The notes beneath the pieces are model-generated. The model made no database searches. It was not told where the DNA came from and was given only the letters and a program-made list of their open reading frames with translations. This document shows, in pieces, positions 38,644 to 46,553 of a stretch of DNA of 64,000 bases (positions within the stretch are counted from its first letter, which is position 1; each line of letters opens with the position of its first letter). The stretch is from Carnobacterium sp. 17-4 (GTDB lineage Bacteria; Bacillota; Bacilli; Lactobacillales; Carnobacteriaceae), in assembly GCF_000195575.1 (NCBI RefSeq), contig NC_015391.1:1600363-1664362 (forward strand), written 5' to 3'. The translations under genes and the position numbers were made by a program.

Positions 38644-39258
38644 ATGCCACAAAAAGAAGTAGTCGATATTCGCATTATGCGTAGTAAGAAGGCTATATCT
38701 GAAACGTTCATTACCTTATTAAATGAACGCGATTTTAAAACAATTTCAATTACTGAAATTGTCAATAAAGCTGGTGTCAATAGAGGGACATTTTATAAGC
38801 ATTATGCGTATAAAGAAGATATTTTAAAAGAAATACAAGATCACTTTTTAGAACAACTAACAAACATGTTGGAAGATAACTATCAAGGTATCTGTTATTC
38901 TAAATTAAAAACCGAGCCTTTATCAGATGCCCTTTTTATTTTCATCTCCGAACACCGTAATTTTTTTCATTTAGCCATTCACTCTGTCGGTTTTCTAAAC
39001 TTCCAATTGCATTTCTCTGCTGTTTTAAAACAATTTTTGATCGGAAATTTTTTCCCAACTGCCCGTTACTCTCTAAAATCACAAAAACTTCTTGGCGCCT
39101 ATATCGCTAATGGAATTTATGGTTATTTAGTTGAATGGGATGAAACGAACTATGCTTCTTCTACTACTGAGACGGCACAGCAACTGACGGACATCTTTGT
39201 TTTAGACCGTAGTGCTTTTAAATTGCCACTATCAGATCTTGTAATTGAAAACGACTAA
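38644..39258 (+). CDS. TetR-family regulator (DhaS-like)
   Basis: 204 residues. The N-terminal helix-turn-helix is KKAISETFITLLNERDFKT, SITEIVNKAGVNRGTFYKHY and AYKEDILKEI. The C-terminal half resembles the TetR_C group found with dihydroxyacetone-kinase-type regulators, ending in a YLVEWDETNYAS segment. The start at 38644 is fixed by AGGAGGAAACCTT. The upstream inverted repeat could be its operator, though the spacing is large. Confidence 0.9.
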   Translation: MPQKEVVDIRIMRSKKAISETFITLLNERDFKTISITEIVNKAGVNRGTFYKHYAYKEDILKEIQDHFLEQLTNMLEDNYQGICYSKLKTEPLSDALFIFISEHRNFFHLAIHSVGFLNFQLHFSAVLKQFLIGNFFPTARYSLKSQKLLGAYIANGIYGYLVEWDETNYASSTTETAQQLTDIFVLDRSAFKLPLSDLVIEND

Positions 39259-39346
39259 CTTAGTTCATTATTGAAAAAATTTATACTTTTATTTTAAACC
39301 TAGACATTTATTTTAAACTGTGAGAAAATAGAGCCTGTGTTCATAA

Positions 39347-39420
39347 GGTCCTATAGCTCAGGTGGATAGAGCAAACGTTTCCTAAACGTTAGGTCGGGAG
39401 TTCAAATCTCTCTAGGATCA
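39347..39420 (+). tRNA. tRNA-Arg (anticodon CCT)
   Basis: A 74-base cloverleaf. The acceptor arm GGTCCTA pairs with TAGGATC (one G-T pair), the discriminator is A, and CCA is not encoded. The anticodon arm AACGT-TTCCTAA-ACGTT gives CCT, which reads AGG. The T arm is GGGAG-TTCAAAT-CTCTC. A lone tRNA between the TetR gene and the ABC operon; I see no integrase or duplicated 3' end here. Confidence 0.95.
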
Positions 39421-39468
39421 TCTTACATTGGTACAGTTTAAAATTTTGACAAAAAAATAATAGTAATA

Positions 39469-39531
39469 AAAAAGAAGAATGACTTTCCTTCCATTTTAAA
39501 CATGGAAAGGATATCGTTCTTCTTTTTTACT
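39469..39531 (-). terminator. intrinsic terminator after ABC operon
   Basis: AAAAAAGAAGAA...CTTTCC pairs with GGAAAG...TTCTTCTTTTTT, a long stem with a small bulge, just past the stop at 39544. Confidence 0.85.
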
Positions 39532-39543
39532 GTCTTCTGCTAC

Positions 39544-40800
39544 CTACTGTTGAAATAAAACTTCGCTTAGATAAAGCTCATCTCTTTTAGCTGGTTGATT
39601 GACTTTTCCCTCGATTGCTCCTTCAAAAACAAGCTCCCCAGAATTACTGTCAATTGCCATAATTTGCATATCTTTATCTGTTACCTTAGAACTTTCTACA
39701 AAGAAAACAATTTCATTATTCACTTGTAGAATGACATCCGTTTTTAACGCTTTTAATTGTTCAGCAGTTAATTCAACCGATTCAACCTCTACTAATTCTT
39801 TTTGCTCTAAGGAATAAGAGTAAATAGACAGCGTTGTATCGTTCTTTTTATAAAAATACAAAGTAGAATTTTCCATAGCTGTCCTATTTCCTAAAGCTTG
39901 ACTACCTAATTCATCTGAAACATCTATTAAAAACTGTTCTCCAGTTTCTATGTTTACACCAATTAAGCCAGACACAGGTTGAGTTGTCATTTCATTTTCG
40001 TCATATATTTCCATTTCTGTCTGTGGAACATCAAGTGTTACACGGTAAACCAAAATTTTTGAAGAATCAATATCATTTCCTGCATTCATTAATTCAACAT
40101 ATTGAATTTGTTTGTCTTTTTCATCTATTAGATCCAATTGAATTTTTTCGTCTTTTTCAATTTTTTCATTTGGTAAATCGATTGAATATAAATGCTGTTC
40201 ATCCTGCCCATTTTCGCTATTTATTGAGTAACCATTTGTTACCACAATTAATTTATTATTGGCAACTTGAACGTCTTCAACATACACAGAAAAATAGTCC
40301 GTTGCATTGGGGAAATCCACTGAAAAAGAAAGCACGTCGTTTGTCTTTTTATCCAATACTTCAATGAGAAATTCCGAATCTTCAGTGATAGCAGACATGG
40401 AATCCAATGTTATATCTGCATACGCTAATATAGAATCATCTTCAAAATAGTTGACTAGATAAGGTTCTTTTCCACGCATGAAACTTCGATAATCTTTTTG
40501 CAATTGAGACATTTTTTCATTGCCGCTTACACTGTCTTGTAGTTGACTTAGATAAGACTGAGTTGAATAATAAGTTGTACCGTCTTTAGTAATTTCTGTT
40601 TCTGTTCCCATCCCATAAAAGTTACTTACATGGTAGTATCCTTCTATAGACATATTCTCTATTAATGTTTTATCGCCATTTTTTGCTGAGACTGTAAATT
40701 CCGGTCTCGTATCTGCCGCAAAAATAGGTTGAATGTAATAAATTCCAAATGAAAGAACAACTAATACTACAATGATAATTAATTTTCCATAACGTTTCAT
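39544..40800 (-). CDS. membrane-anchored exported protein of the GntR-ABC operon
   Basis: 418 residues, not recognised. A single N-terminal hydrophobic helix (about 7-28, LIIIVVLVVLSFGIYYI) ends in FAA and may be a signal anchor or cleaved signal. The rest is hydrophilic and rich in beta-type segments with Thr/Asp/Glu, such as LYSIDLPNEKIEKDEK and GVNIETGEQFLIDVSD; it could be a beta-propeller-like extracellular domain. It starts 16 bases after the permease gene, so it is probably an accessory of this ABC transporter facing the cell surface. Confidence 0.75.
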   Translation of the reverse strand: MKRYGKLIIIVVLVVLSFGIYYIQPIFAADTRPEFTVSAKNGDKTLIENMSIEGYYHVSNFYGMGTETEITKDGTTYYSTQSYLSQLQDSVSGNEKMSQLQKDYRSFMRGKEPYLVNYFEDDSILAYADITLDSMSAITEDSEFLIEVLDKKTNDVLSFSVDFPNATDYFSVYVEDVQVANNKLIVVTNGYSINSENGQDEQHLYSIDLPNEKIEKDEKIQLDLIDEKDKQIQYVELMNAGNDIDSSKILVYRVTLDVPQTEMEIYDENEMTTQPVSGLIGVNIETGEQFLIDVSDELGSQALGNRTAMENSTLYFYKKNDTTLSIYSYSLEQKELVEVESVELTAEQLKALKTDVILQVNNEIVFFVESSKVTDKDMQIMAIDSNSGELVFEGAIEGKVNQPAKRDELYLSEVLFQQ

Positions 40801-40816
40801 ATTCTTCGCCTCCTCT

Positions 40817-41650
40817 TTAGACCGTTACTTTTTTATTCAACAAGTAGTGACTCATCCAACTGCTTAATGCAATAACGAGTAACCCTATAATAACTTCTGT
40901 GATAATTATTTCACCTGGATAAAGCCAATTAAAGCCGAAAATATATTTAGCAATAATAGGTGACAAAAACAAAAGAAATAAAACAATACTAAAGCCTATA
41001 CCCATTATTATCCCTTTAAAGTGGAAACTTCTTTCAAACAATACAGTTGTGAATCCTAAGAAAAGCAATACAAACCCAGTACCATAATAAACGATAAAAG
41101 AAAGAAAAGATTGTGGTATAAAAAGAGAAAGATAATAAGATATTTCACTTAATTGTTGCAGAGATAGATCCAAACGAATATCACTTGTAACTAACAGTTT
41201 TAATAATTGACTTTCAACAAGCAATAAAATGAGCTGAATGGAAACCAATCCAAAAATCATCAAAGCTATTGTTGTTAGTTTAGACCAAAAGACAGTCATA
41301 CGGGATGTTGGCAGCATCAATAACCGATAAATAAACGTATTCTTCCCCATCCACTCAACATACCAGATATAAAAACTGTAAAATAATACAGCCGTAATAC
41401 AGATGAGGATAGGCAAGTAAAACCAGACATTAGTCACAACCCAAAACATACTCATTTCACCCGTTTCACTTAAAAATTGAGCTTTTGGTATTTTATTTTG
41501 ATAGACTGTTTCATTCATTTGAGCTAAGTATTGTCTTGATGCCACAAAAACTGCAATAAGCTGTGACACAATAGTCAACCCTATTAAAGAAAAATACAGT
41601 TTTGCACAGCGGTTAAATTCAAAATTTACTAGTTTTAAATAACTTTTCAT
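40817..41650 (-). CDS. ABC transporter permease
   Basis: 277 residues with six hydrophobic helices (first at about 20-37). It is a membrane subunit of the ABC-2 type: a long extracytoplasmic loop follows helix 1 and the soluble WMGKNTFIYRLLMLPTSRM segment connects helices 2 and 3. Its start overlaps the ATPase stop by four bases (ATGA), indicating translational coupling. It probably works with the ATPase at 41647 and the exported protein at 39544. The substrate is unknown. Confidence 0.85.
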   Translation of the reverse strand: MKSYLKLVNFEFNRCAKLYFSLIGLTIVSQLIAVFVASRQYLAQMNETVYQNKIPKAQFLSETGEMSMFWVVTNVWFYLPILICITAVLFYSFYIWYVEWMGKNTFIYRLLMLPTSRMTVFWSKLTTIALMIFGLVSIQLILLLVESQLLKLLVTSDIRLDLSLQQLSEISYYLSLFIPQSFLSFIVYYGTGFVLLFLGFTTVLFERSFHFKGIIMGIGFSIVLFLLFLSPIIAKYIFGFNWLYPGEIIITEVIIGLLVIALSSWMSHYLLNKKVTV

Positions 41651-42336
41651 GGCTGAAACACCTCTCTCATAACATCAACAACAGACTTTCCTTCTTCTTC
41701 ACGGACTTGTTCTGCGTTAAATTCTCTCAATACTATTCCTTCATCAACCAACACGACTTTATCAATCAAATGTTCAATATCATTAATTTCATGGGTCGTT
41801 ATGATAACTCCGCGATCTTCAATCAAGTGGCTTGTAAACACATTAGCAATCTGTTCGCGGCTAAAAATGTCAATTCCTGAAAAAGGTTCATCCATTAATA
41901 AATAATCAACGTCTAAAGCCAAACCTAACATCAAGTTCACTTTAGTTGTATTTCCCTTAGAAAGGGTTGAAATTTTATCCTCTTTTGTTAATTTGAAAAA
42001 TCCTAGTAATTCATCTGCACGTCCTTGGTTCCACGATTGATAAAAATCTTGCATGAATTGCATTGCTTGTTCAATTCTAAGCCCTGGCAGCATAGTCATT
42101 GCATCTGGGATAAATGTAATTTTTTCATAACTTTTTTTATTTATCTTCTCTCCGTCAATGAGAATCTCACCGCTATTCATTGGAGTTAAATTCATGATTC
42201 CATTTAAAATAGTCGTTTTCCCCACACCATTAATGCCGATGATACATGTGATCTCGCCTTTATTAGCTGTAAACGAAATACCCTTCAAAACTTTTTTCCG
42301 GCCAAATTTTTTCGTAATCCCTTTTACTTCAATCAT
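41647..42336 (-). CDS. ABC transporter ATP-binding protein
   Basis: 229 residues with Walker A GINGVGKTT, the signature region TLSKGNTTKVNLM, Walker B YLLMDEPFSGID and the switch-His region VIITTHEIND. The order GntR regulator, ATPase, permease resembles the ytrAB type of transporter. Four-base overlaps link it to both neighbours. It is a single ATPase that would dimerise. Confidence 0.95.
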   Translation of the reverse strand: MIEVKGITKKFGRKKVLKGISFTANKGEITCIIGINGVGKTTILNGIMNLTPMNSGEILIDGEKINKKSYEKITFIPDAMTMLPGLRIEQAMQFMQDFYQSWNQGRADELLGFFKLTKEDKISTLSKGNTTKVNLMLGLALDVDYLLMDEPFSGIDIFSREQIANVFTSHLIEDRGVIITTHEINDIEHLIDKVVLVDEGIVLREFNAEQVREEEGKSVVDVMREVFQP

Positions 42337-42713
42337 TTTACTCCTCCTGATTCATCGACGTACTTTTCTTTGATCAACCCTATGACTTTATCCAGTGGTA
42401 CCTGAATCGGACGAATCGCAGATACAAAAGAAGAAACGGCTTCTCCCAGCAATTCATCTTGAACGCCTCCCAAAACACTTTGATTCTCTGTAATTTTGCT
42501 TGGTGAATTGCTTTCTGTATAAATCAAGCCTTGTTCCTCCATTTCCTTATACGCTCGCTGAGCTGTGTTTGGATTGATTTTTAATTGACTGGCTAGTTCC
42601 CGTCTAGATGGCATTTCTTGACCCGGTAATAATTTTCCTGCTGCAATTTCTTCTTTAAAATGACGAACAACCTGTTCATAAAGCGGATCTCGTTTATTAA
42701 AATTAACGTTCAT
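42333..42713 (-). CDS. GntR-family regulator (YtrA type)
   Basis: 126 residues. The winged helix-turn-helix (about 8-75) has PLYEQVVRHFKEEIAAGKL, PSRRELASQLKINPNTAQRA and YKEMEEQGLIYTESN. The short C-terminal part has no large ligand domain, as in YtrA regulators that control an adjacent ABC transporter. AGGAGGCTGCC precedes ATG 42713. Two 20-base operator-like palindromes lie between its promoter and start, so it probably represses its own operon. Confidence 0.94.
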   Translation of the reverse strand: MNVNFNKRDPLYEQVVRHFKEEIAAGKLLPGQEMPSRRELASQLKINPNTAQRAYKEMEEQGLIYTESNSPSKITENQSVLGGVQDELLGEAVSSFVSAIRPIQVPLDKVIGLIKEKYVDESGGVK

Positions 42714-42747
42714 GGCAGCCTCCTGTTTGATCTCATTTCCTTGCAAA

Positions 42748-42767
42748 TGTATTAATCGATTAATACA
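42748..42767. promoter_or_regulatory. operator copy 2 of the GntR-ABC operon
   Basis: TGTATTAATCGATTAATACA is a perfect 20-base palindrome, centred 35 bases from the copy at 42783-42802. Confidence 0.75.
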
Positions 42768-42782
42768 CCACCGATAAAAAAG

Positions 42783-42802
42783 TGTATGAATCGGTTAATA
42801 CA
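42783..42802. promoter_or_regulatory. operator copy 1 of the GntR-ABC operon
   Basis: TGTATGAATCGGTTAATACA is a near-palindrome and matches operator copy 2 at 18 of 20 positions. It lies just after the predicted transcription start. Confidence 0.75.
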
Positions 42803-42814
42803 TCTCTCAGCTGT

Positions 42815-42844
42815 ATTATATCCTTCACACACTTTTCTTGTCAA
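42815..42844 (-). promoter_or_regulatory. consensus promoter of the GntR-ABC operon
   Basis: TTGACA (42839-42844) and TATAAT (42815-42820) on the minus strand, spacer 18. Both boxes are perfect consensus. The predicted start of transcription is near 42807, directly upstream of operator copy 1. Confidence 0.85.
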
Positions 42845-42920
42845 TCACTTTTTTATTCATTATTTTTGAACACTTGCACTTATAAAGAAACAGCATTATG
42901 TCAAATAATTTTGGTAAGTG

Positions 42921-42953
42921 AAGCTCCAGAAGGCTAATCTTCTGGAGCTTTTT
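42921..42953 (+). terminator. terminator-like hairpin with no gene before it
   Basis: AAGCTCCAGAAG pairs perfectly with CTTCTGGAGCTT around GCTAAT, followed by five T on the plus strand. No plus-strand gene lies upstream before 39258. Confidence 0.7.
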
Positions 42954-43003
42954 AGGTAGCACTGGAAATTGCTTACTATTCTTAAGTTATTTTTGGATCG
43001 GAG

Positions 43004-43023
43004 ACTTTTCGTGACCGAAAAGT
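43004..43023. repeat. inverted repeat with TGAC loop
   Basis: ACTTTTCG and CGAAAAGT form an 8-bp perfect stem around TGAC, 60 bases upstream of the 52-bp tandem repeat. It is followed by TTTTC on the plus strand, too weak to call a terminator. Confidence 0.6.
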
Positions 43024-43082
43024 TTTCTATATTAAATGTATTATTATATAGAGACTGTCTAGTTCATATTAGTTAGCTCTAA

Positions 43083-43342
43083 TTTGTTTGGTATGGTAGA
43101 TGGAGCCTCTATAGATGATATTTCATAGTGAAAATTTGTTCAGAATGTTAAGTAGTGGCCCTCTAGTTACCATTTACTCGTAATAATTTGTCTAGAATGT
43201 TAAGTAGAGGCTCTCTAGTTACTATTTGCTCATAATAATTCATCTAGATTGTTAAGTAGTACCTCTCTAGAAGACATTTGCTAGCATTAATTCGTGTAGA
43301 ATGATGAGTAGAACACCTCAAGCTCAAATATATTAAGTAGTT
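43083..43342. repeat. 52-bp tandem repeat, five copies, intergenic
   Basis: Units start at 43083, 43135, 43187, 43239 and 43291. Copies 2 and 3 are about 85 percent identical (TTTG..C.AGAATGTTAAGTAG..., then CTCTAGTTAC) and the outer ones are more decayed. Each unit holds a GAGGCTCTC- or CCTCTCT-type core. No open frame uses it, and it lies between the SRPBCC gene and the GntR operon. Confidence 0.85.
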
Positions 43343-43357
43343 TACTGTCCTTTCACT

Positions 43358-43401
43358 CAAAAAGAAACCAGTGAAATGATAATCAATTTCTCTGGCTTCT
43401 T
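43358..43401 (-). terminator. intrinsic terminator after SRPBCC gene
   Basis: An imperfect stem pairing AGAAACCAG.GAAAT with ATTTC.CTGGCTTCT, with TTTCTTTTT following on the minus strand. Confidence 0.7.
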
Positions 43402-43405
43402 AATT

Positions 43406-43876
43406 TTATTTAGTTAGTTGTTTCTTGTATTCAGGATAAACCTTTTCCCATTTATCTTGTCGATTTTCGATAGTTTTATTGGCTAATAACAGACTAATCA
43501 CATCTAAGCAAACATGCCAGCCTGCGATGTCCCGTGCTGTATGTTCAGTTACTTCTTTCATGTATTCTTTTAGCACTAAATGAGTACCTTCTGCATTTTC
43601 GCTTAAGTTAAATCGAATCAAATTTTCATCCCATGTAAATTCCCATACTGTTGGAATCTTAACTTCTGTTATCGTCATTTCTTCATAAGAACCATTTCCC
43701 ATATCAAATAACAATTTTCCGCCTTCAGTTAATTCTTGAATCTTAAGTTCACTAAACCATTTCACTAAGTGGTCATTATCCGTCAACATTGTCCATACTT
43801 CTTCTATAGGATAAGGAAAATCACGGTGAAACTCTGCAACTGTCTCATCATTCGATCGTTTTATTTCTGCCAACAT
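43406..43876 (-). CDS. SRPBCC (AHSA1/START-like) domain protein
   Basis: 156 residues with the family opening AEFHRDFPYPIEEVWTMLTD, then LVKWFSELKIQE and a hydrophobic-pocket C-terminus WHVCLDVISLLL. The fold binds hydrophobic ligands; the function of this subfamily is not known. GGAGGTAGTAAA before ATG 43876 sets the start. It begins 34 bases after the stop of the small membrane protein gene at 43911 and is probably cotranscribed. Confidence 0.88.
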   Translation of the reverse strand: MLAEIKRSNDETVAEFHRDFPYPIEEVWTMLTDNDHLVKWFSELKIQELTEGGKLLFDMGNGSYEEMTITEVKIPTVWEFTWDENLIRFNLSENAEGTHLVLKEYMKEVTEHTARDIAGWHVCLDVISLLLANKTIENRQDKWEKVYPEYKKQLTK

Positions 43877-43910
43877 TTTACTACCTCCATTAGGTTTTTC
43901 TTTTGAACAG

Positions 43911-44072
43911 TTAGTCTTCTTTCTTTTCCCCTTTATTGTATAAAACAAAACCTAAAATAATCAACACTATGCCGATTCCTAAAATGAGTATGCGGTGTTC
44001 CTCCAGACCTGTGAGACCTAATATAACGGCAACAAATCCAATTGTCATCATAAACAATCCGTTCTTCAGCAT
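43911..44072 (-). CDS. small two-helix membrane protein (53 aa)
   Basis: A short open frame from ATG 44072 to TAA at 43911-43913. The protein starts MLKNGLFMMTIGFVAVILGL, then TGLEEHRILILGIGIVLIIL, and ends GFVLYNKGEKKED. That gives two hydrophobic helices with a short charged loop and a positive C-terminus. GAGGA lies shortly before the start. It is directly upstream of the SRPBCC gene. Function unknown. Confidence 0.7.
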   Translation of the reverse strand: MLKNGLFMMTIGFVAVILGLTGLEEHRILILGIGIVLIILGFVLYNKGEKKED

Positions 44073-44373
44073 GATTCCTCATCCTCGCCATTTTGTATTC
44101 AATCCTTCAGTCAATAATTGAATTTTCTTCTTCACATATCTATTTTCACCAAAATGAAAACGTGTGTCAACTTTTTGCTCTTATTTTGAAGGTTAATGTA
44201 TAAATAACTCTTCCCCTTTATTTTAGAATGTGCTATCATACGGAAACGCTTACTTATCGCCGCTATATGCCCTTGTATCGTCAGCATGTCCATTAGCATA
44301 TTCCTTTGTTTCTTTACTAAATCTTGTTACACTAACGTTAGCGAGTTTGACTAAATTGAGATGAGGTAGTTTG
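44073..44373. other. divergent intergenic gap before lipoprotein gene
   Basis: It contains a CTAACGTTAG palindrome about 35 bases before the lipoprotein start and AT-rich promoter-like DNA. No gene is seen. Confidence 0.45.
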
Positions 44374-44964
44374 ATGAAACAGTTAAAGGTAGGCCATTAT
44401 TCCATTTTGACACACTCTATTCTTATCCTTGCTCTTTTTTTTGCTGGATCTGTTATTACTGGCTGTGGTACAACAGATGTAAACAGTGCTGATAGTGCTT
44501 CTATCCAGCAAAAAGAGTCCCCTGATTCTAAATCTAATACTGCGGTAACCACGCCACTCGAATCAACAACTATAAAAGAAGATGACGGTGTGATTACTTT
44601 TGACGATTTTAAAGGATATTGGGCTACTTTTGATTCAAAAGAATCCGTTCCTTTGCAATCTGATATCGGGAAATATACTGTTGCAATAACGGATGACTCC
44701 TTTATTCCAGGTGAATGGGGAACAACTTTAGGTGGTAGTGATATCCTTAGTTATACGATTGAGGGATCTATGCTAACGTTAGAACTTTATACGCCTGATT
44801 CGAATCTTGAGGGCAAAGACGAAACCTATTTATTAACACTAGAACTTGTCAAAAAAGACGGCTTGTTTGTTTTAAAATCAGCTAACGGATCGGTCATTTT
44901 TTACCCCGTCACCTCCCAAGAATTTTTAGATGCCGGTTGGAAAATACCTAGTGACAATTTATAG
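44374..44964 (+). CDS. putative lipoprotein
   Basis: 196 residues. The N-terminal hydrophobic segment (LILALFFAGSVITGCG) ends in a lipobox-like VITGC, so it is probably lipidated and exported. After a Ser/Thr/Lys-rich linker comes a domain starting DGVITFDDFKGYWATFDSK, with GSDILSYTIEGSMLTLELY and a C-terminal GWKIPSDN. This looks like a small beta-barrel-type domain seen in Gram-positive lipoproteins; no function is known. GAGGT lies six bases before the ATG. Confidence 0.8.
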   Translation: MKQLKVGHYSILTHSILILALFFAGSVITGCGTTDVNSADSASIQQKESPDSKSNTAVTTPLESTTIKEDDGVITFDDFKGYWATFDSKESVPLQSDIGKYTVAITDDSFIPGEWGTTLGGSDILSYTIEGSMLTLELYTPDSNLEGKDETYLLTLELVKKDGLFVLKSANGSVIFYPVTSQEFLDAGWKIPSDNL

Positions 44965-44982
44965 AATAGGCTATTCTATAAA
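44958..44982. repeat. 12-bp inverted repeat at the lipoprotein stop codon
   Basis: TTTATAGAATAG and its exact complement, one base apart, overlap the stop codon. There is no T-run, so termination is uncertain. Confidence 0.6.
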
Positions 44983-45038
44983 GCCTTTAGATCTTAGTTT
45001 ACTTTTTGAAACACTCTTTAAATCATTCCTTGAATAGA

Positions 45039-45082
45039 AAAAACGACTAGAAAATACATCACTGTATTTTCTAGTCGTTTTT
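45039..45082. terminator. bidirectional terminator after helicase gene
   Basis: AAAAACGACTAGAAAATACA pairs perfectly with its complement around TCAC, giving T-runs on both strands. Confidence 0.93.
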
Positions 45083-45085
45083 GCC

Positions 45086-46396
45086 TTATTCGATCTCTTT
45101 GTTTTTTGTTTTTCTACGAGCACCCTTATTTTTGTCCACTTTTTTGCGGTGTTTCTTCTTTTTCTTAACAGGTTCAATGATTTCTTTTTTAGTTGTCTCA
45201 ACGATTGGTTTAATAATCCTTTTTACTTTAACAGGTGCTTTTACTGCTTCAGATGTTTCCGGCTGTTCTTCAGACAACGGACGCTCTTTCACAATTTCTC
45301 CACCATACAAGTAGACTTGGCTCAATTTGATTTCCAATGAAGAAATCAATTTTTTGAATTCTCTTAATTCACGTTCATTGACCAAGGTCAAAACAGTTCC
45401 GGTTTTACCCATTCGCGCCGTACGGCCTGAGCGATGGATGTAACTTTCTTTCGTTTGCGGAACATCATATTGAATCACGTACGGTAAGTCTTGAATATCT
45501 AACCCTCTAGAACCTACATCCGTCGTTAACAATAATTTGATTTTACCATCACGAAATTGTTGCAAGGCTTGTTTGCGCTCTGTTTTGTATTTTTCACCGT
45601 GTAAAACAGCTACAGAGATGCCTTCATAATTCAATTTCTCAAAAGCCAATGTTAAGTTGGCAACATTGTTTACAAAAACCAACCCTCTAAAGTCTTTCAT
45701 ATGTGTCAATCGTCTAAGCGTCTCTACTCGTTTACGCGTAGGTGTTTCAATATACGCATGAAGGACTTCACCTTTAGATCGATCATCCTCTGTTGCATCG
45801 ATCCATTCTGGTTCTACATTAAACCATTTTGTCAAATCTTGCATCAGTTCATTGCTGGTAGCTGAAAAGAAGCCCATTTGACGTTGTCCAGGCATTTTAT
45901 TGACTAGCTTTCTTACCGTTGCCAATTGCTCTTGCTGCAATAATTGATCTGCTTCATCCAAGATAACCGTTTGTACCGTATGCAATTTTAATTTTTTTGT
46001 TTCAGAAATTTCAAAAATCCGACCGGGAGTACCGACAATAATTTCTGGTTTTTCTTTCAATTTATCCAACTGGCGATTTAAGTTCGCTCCACCAATGATA
46101 GTCTGACTACTCAACCCAATTTGGCTTGCCCACTCTTGGACTACTTCTCCCACTTGAATCGATAATTCTTGTGAAGGTGTCAAAATAACTACTTGGACAC
46201 CAGCTTTTGGTTCAACTTGTTCTAAAGTTGGAAGTGTATACGCTACTGTTTTACCAGTTCCTGTAGGTGAAATACCCACCACGTCTTTTCCTATTTTTAG
46301 CGGTTCATAAACTTTTTCTTGAATAGCAGAAGGTTCTTTATATGCCAAAGCATCCCAATGCTGTTTAAATGCGGGTAAACTGTTTTCTATCATCAT
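45086..46396 (-). CDS. DEAD-box RNA helicase
   Basis: A 436-residue ATP-dependent RNA helicase. The motifs in order are Q-like EPSAIQEKVYEPLK, I SPTGTGKT, Ia TPSQELSIQV, Ib TPGR, II ILDEADQLL, III SAT, then VFVNN, TTDVGSRGLDIQ and VI HRSGRTARMG. The C-terminal tail is very basic (VKKKKKHRKK, RRKTKNK) and likely binds RNA. It resembles the YfmL/CshB type. It may help ribosome assembly and cold growth; that role is inferred from the family. Confidence 0.95.
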   Translation of the reverse strand: MMIENSLPAFKQHWDALAYKEPSAIQEKVYEPLKIGKDVVGISPTGTGKTVAYTLPTLEQVEPKAGVQVVILTPSQELSIQVGEVVQEWASQIGLSSQTIIGGANLNRQLDKLKEKPEIIVGTPGRIFEISETKKLKLHTVQTVILDEADQLLQQEQLATVRKLVNKMPGQRQMGFFSATSNELMQDLTKWFNVEPEWIDATEDDRSKGEVLHAYIETPTRKRVETLRRLTHMKDFRGLVFVNNVANLTLAFEKLNYEGISVAVLHGEKYKTERKQALQQFRDGKIKLLLTTDVGSRGLDIQDLPYVIQYDVPQTKESYIHRSGRTARMGKTGTVLTLVNERELREFKKLISSLEIKLSQVYLYGGEIVKERPLSEEQPETSEAVKAPVKVKRIIKPIVETTKKEIIEPVKKKKKHRKKVDKNKGARRKTKNKEIE

Positions 46397-46501
46397 TTAG
46401 TCCTCGTTTCTTTACGTACCTGTTGCTGTCAGGCTCTATCATATCAAAATTATTCCGTTTCAGCTAACTTTTCTACTGTTATTTTTTTATTCCATCAAAT
46501 T

Positions 46502-46540
46502 AAAAAAGGAAGCTCGAATAAATGACTCGAGTTTCCTTTT
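46502..46540 (-). terminator. intrinsic terminator after oxidoreductase gene
   Basis: AAAAAGGAA.CTCGA pairs with TCGAG.TTCCTTTT around ATAAATGAC, 13 bases past the stop. Confidence 0.8.
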
Positions 46541-46553
46541 CGTTAACTTTGTT

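Noticed and set aside
39347-39420. tRNA-Arg as an integration site of a mobile element
   Set aside because: No integrase, no direct repeat of the tRNA 3' end and no foreign-looking block next to it.
43083-43342. CRISPR array
   Set aside because: Unit-to-unit similarity covers the whole 52 bases, with no constant-repeat/variable-spacer pattern, and no cas genes are present.
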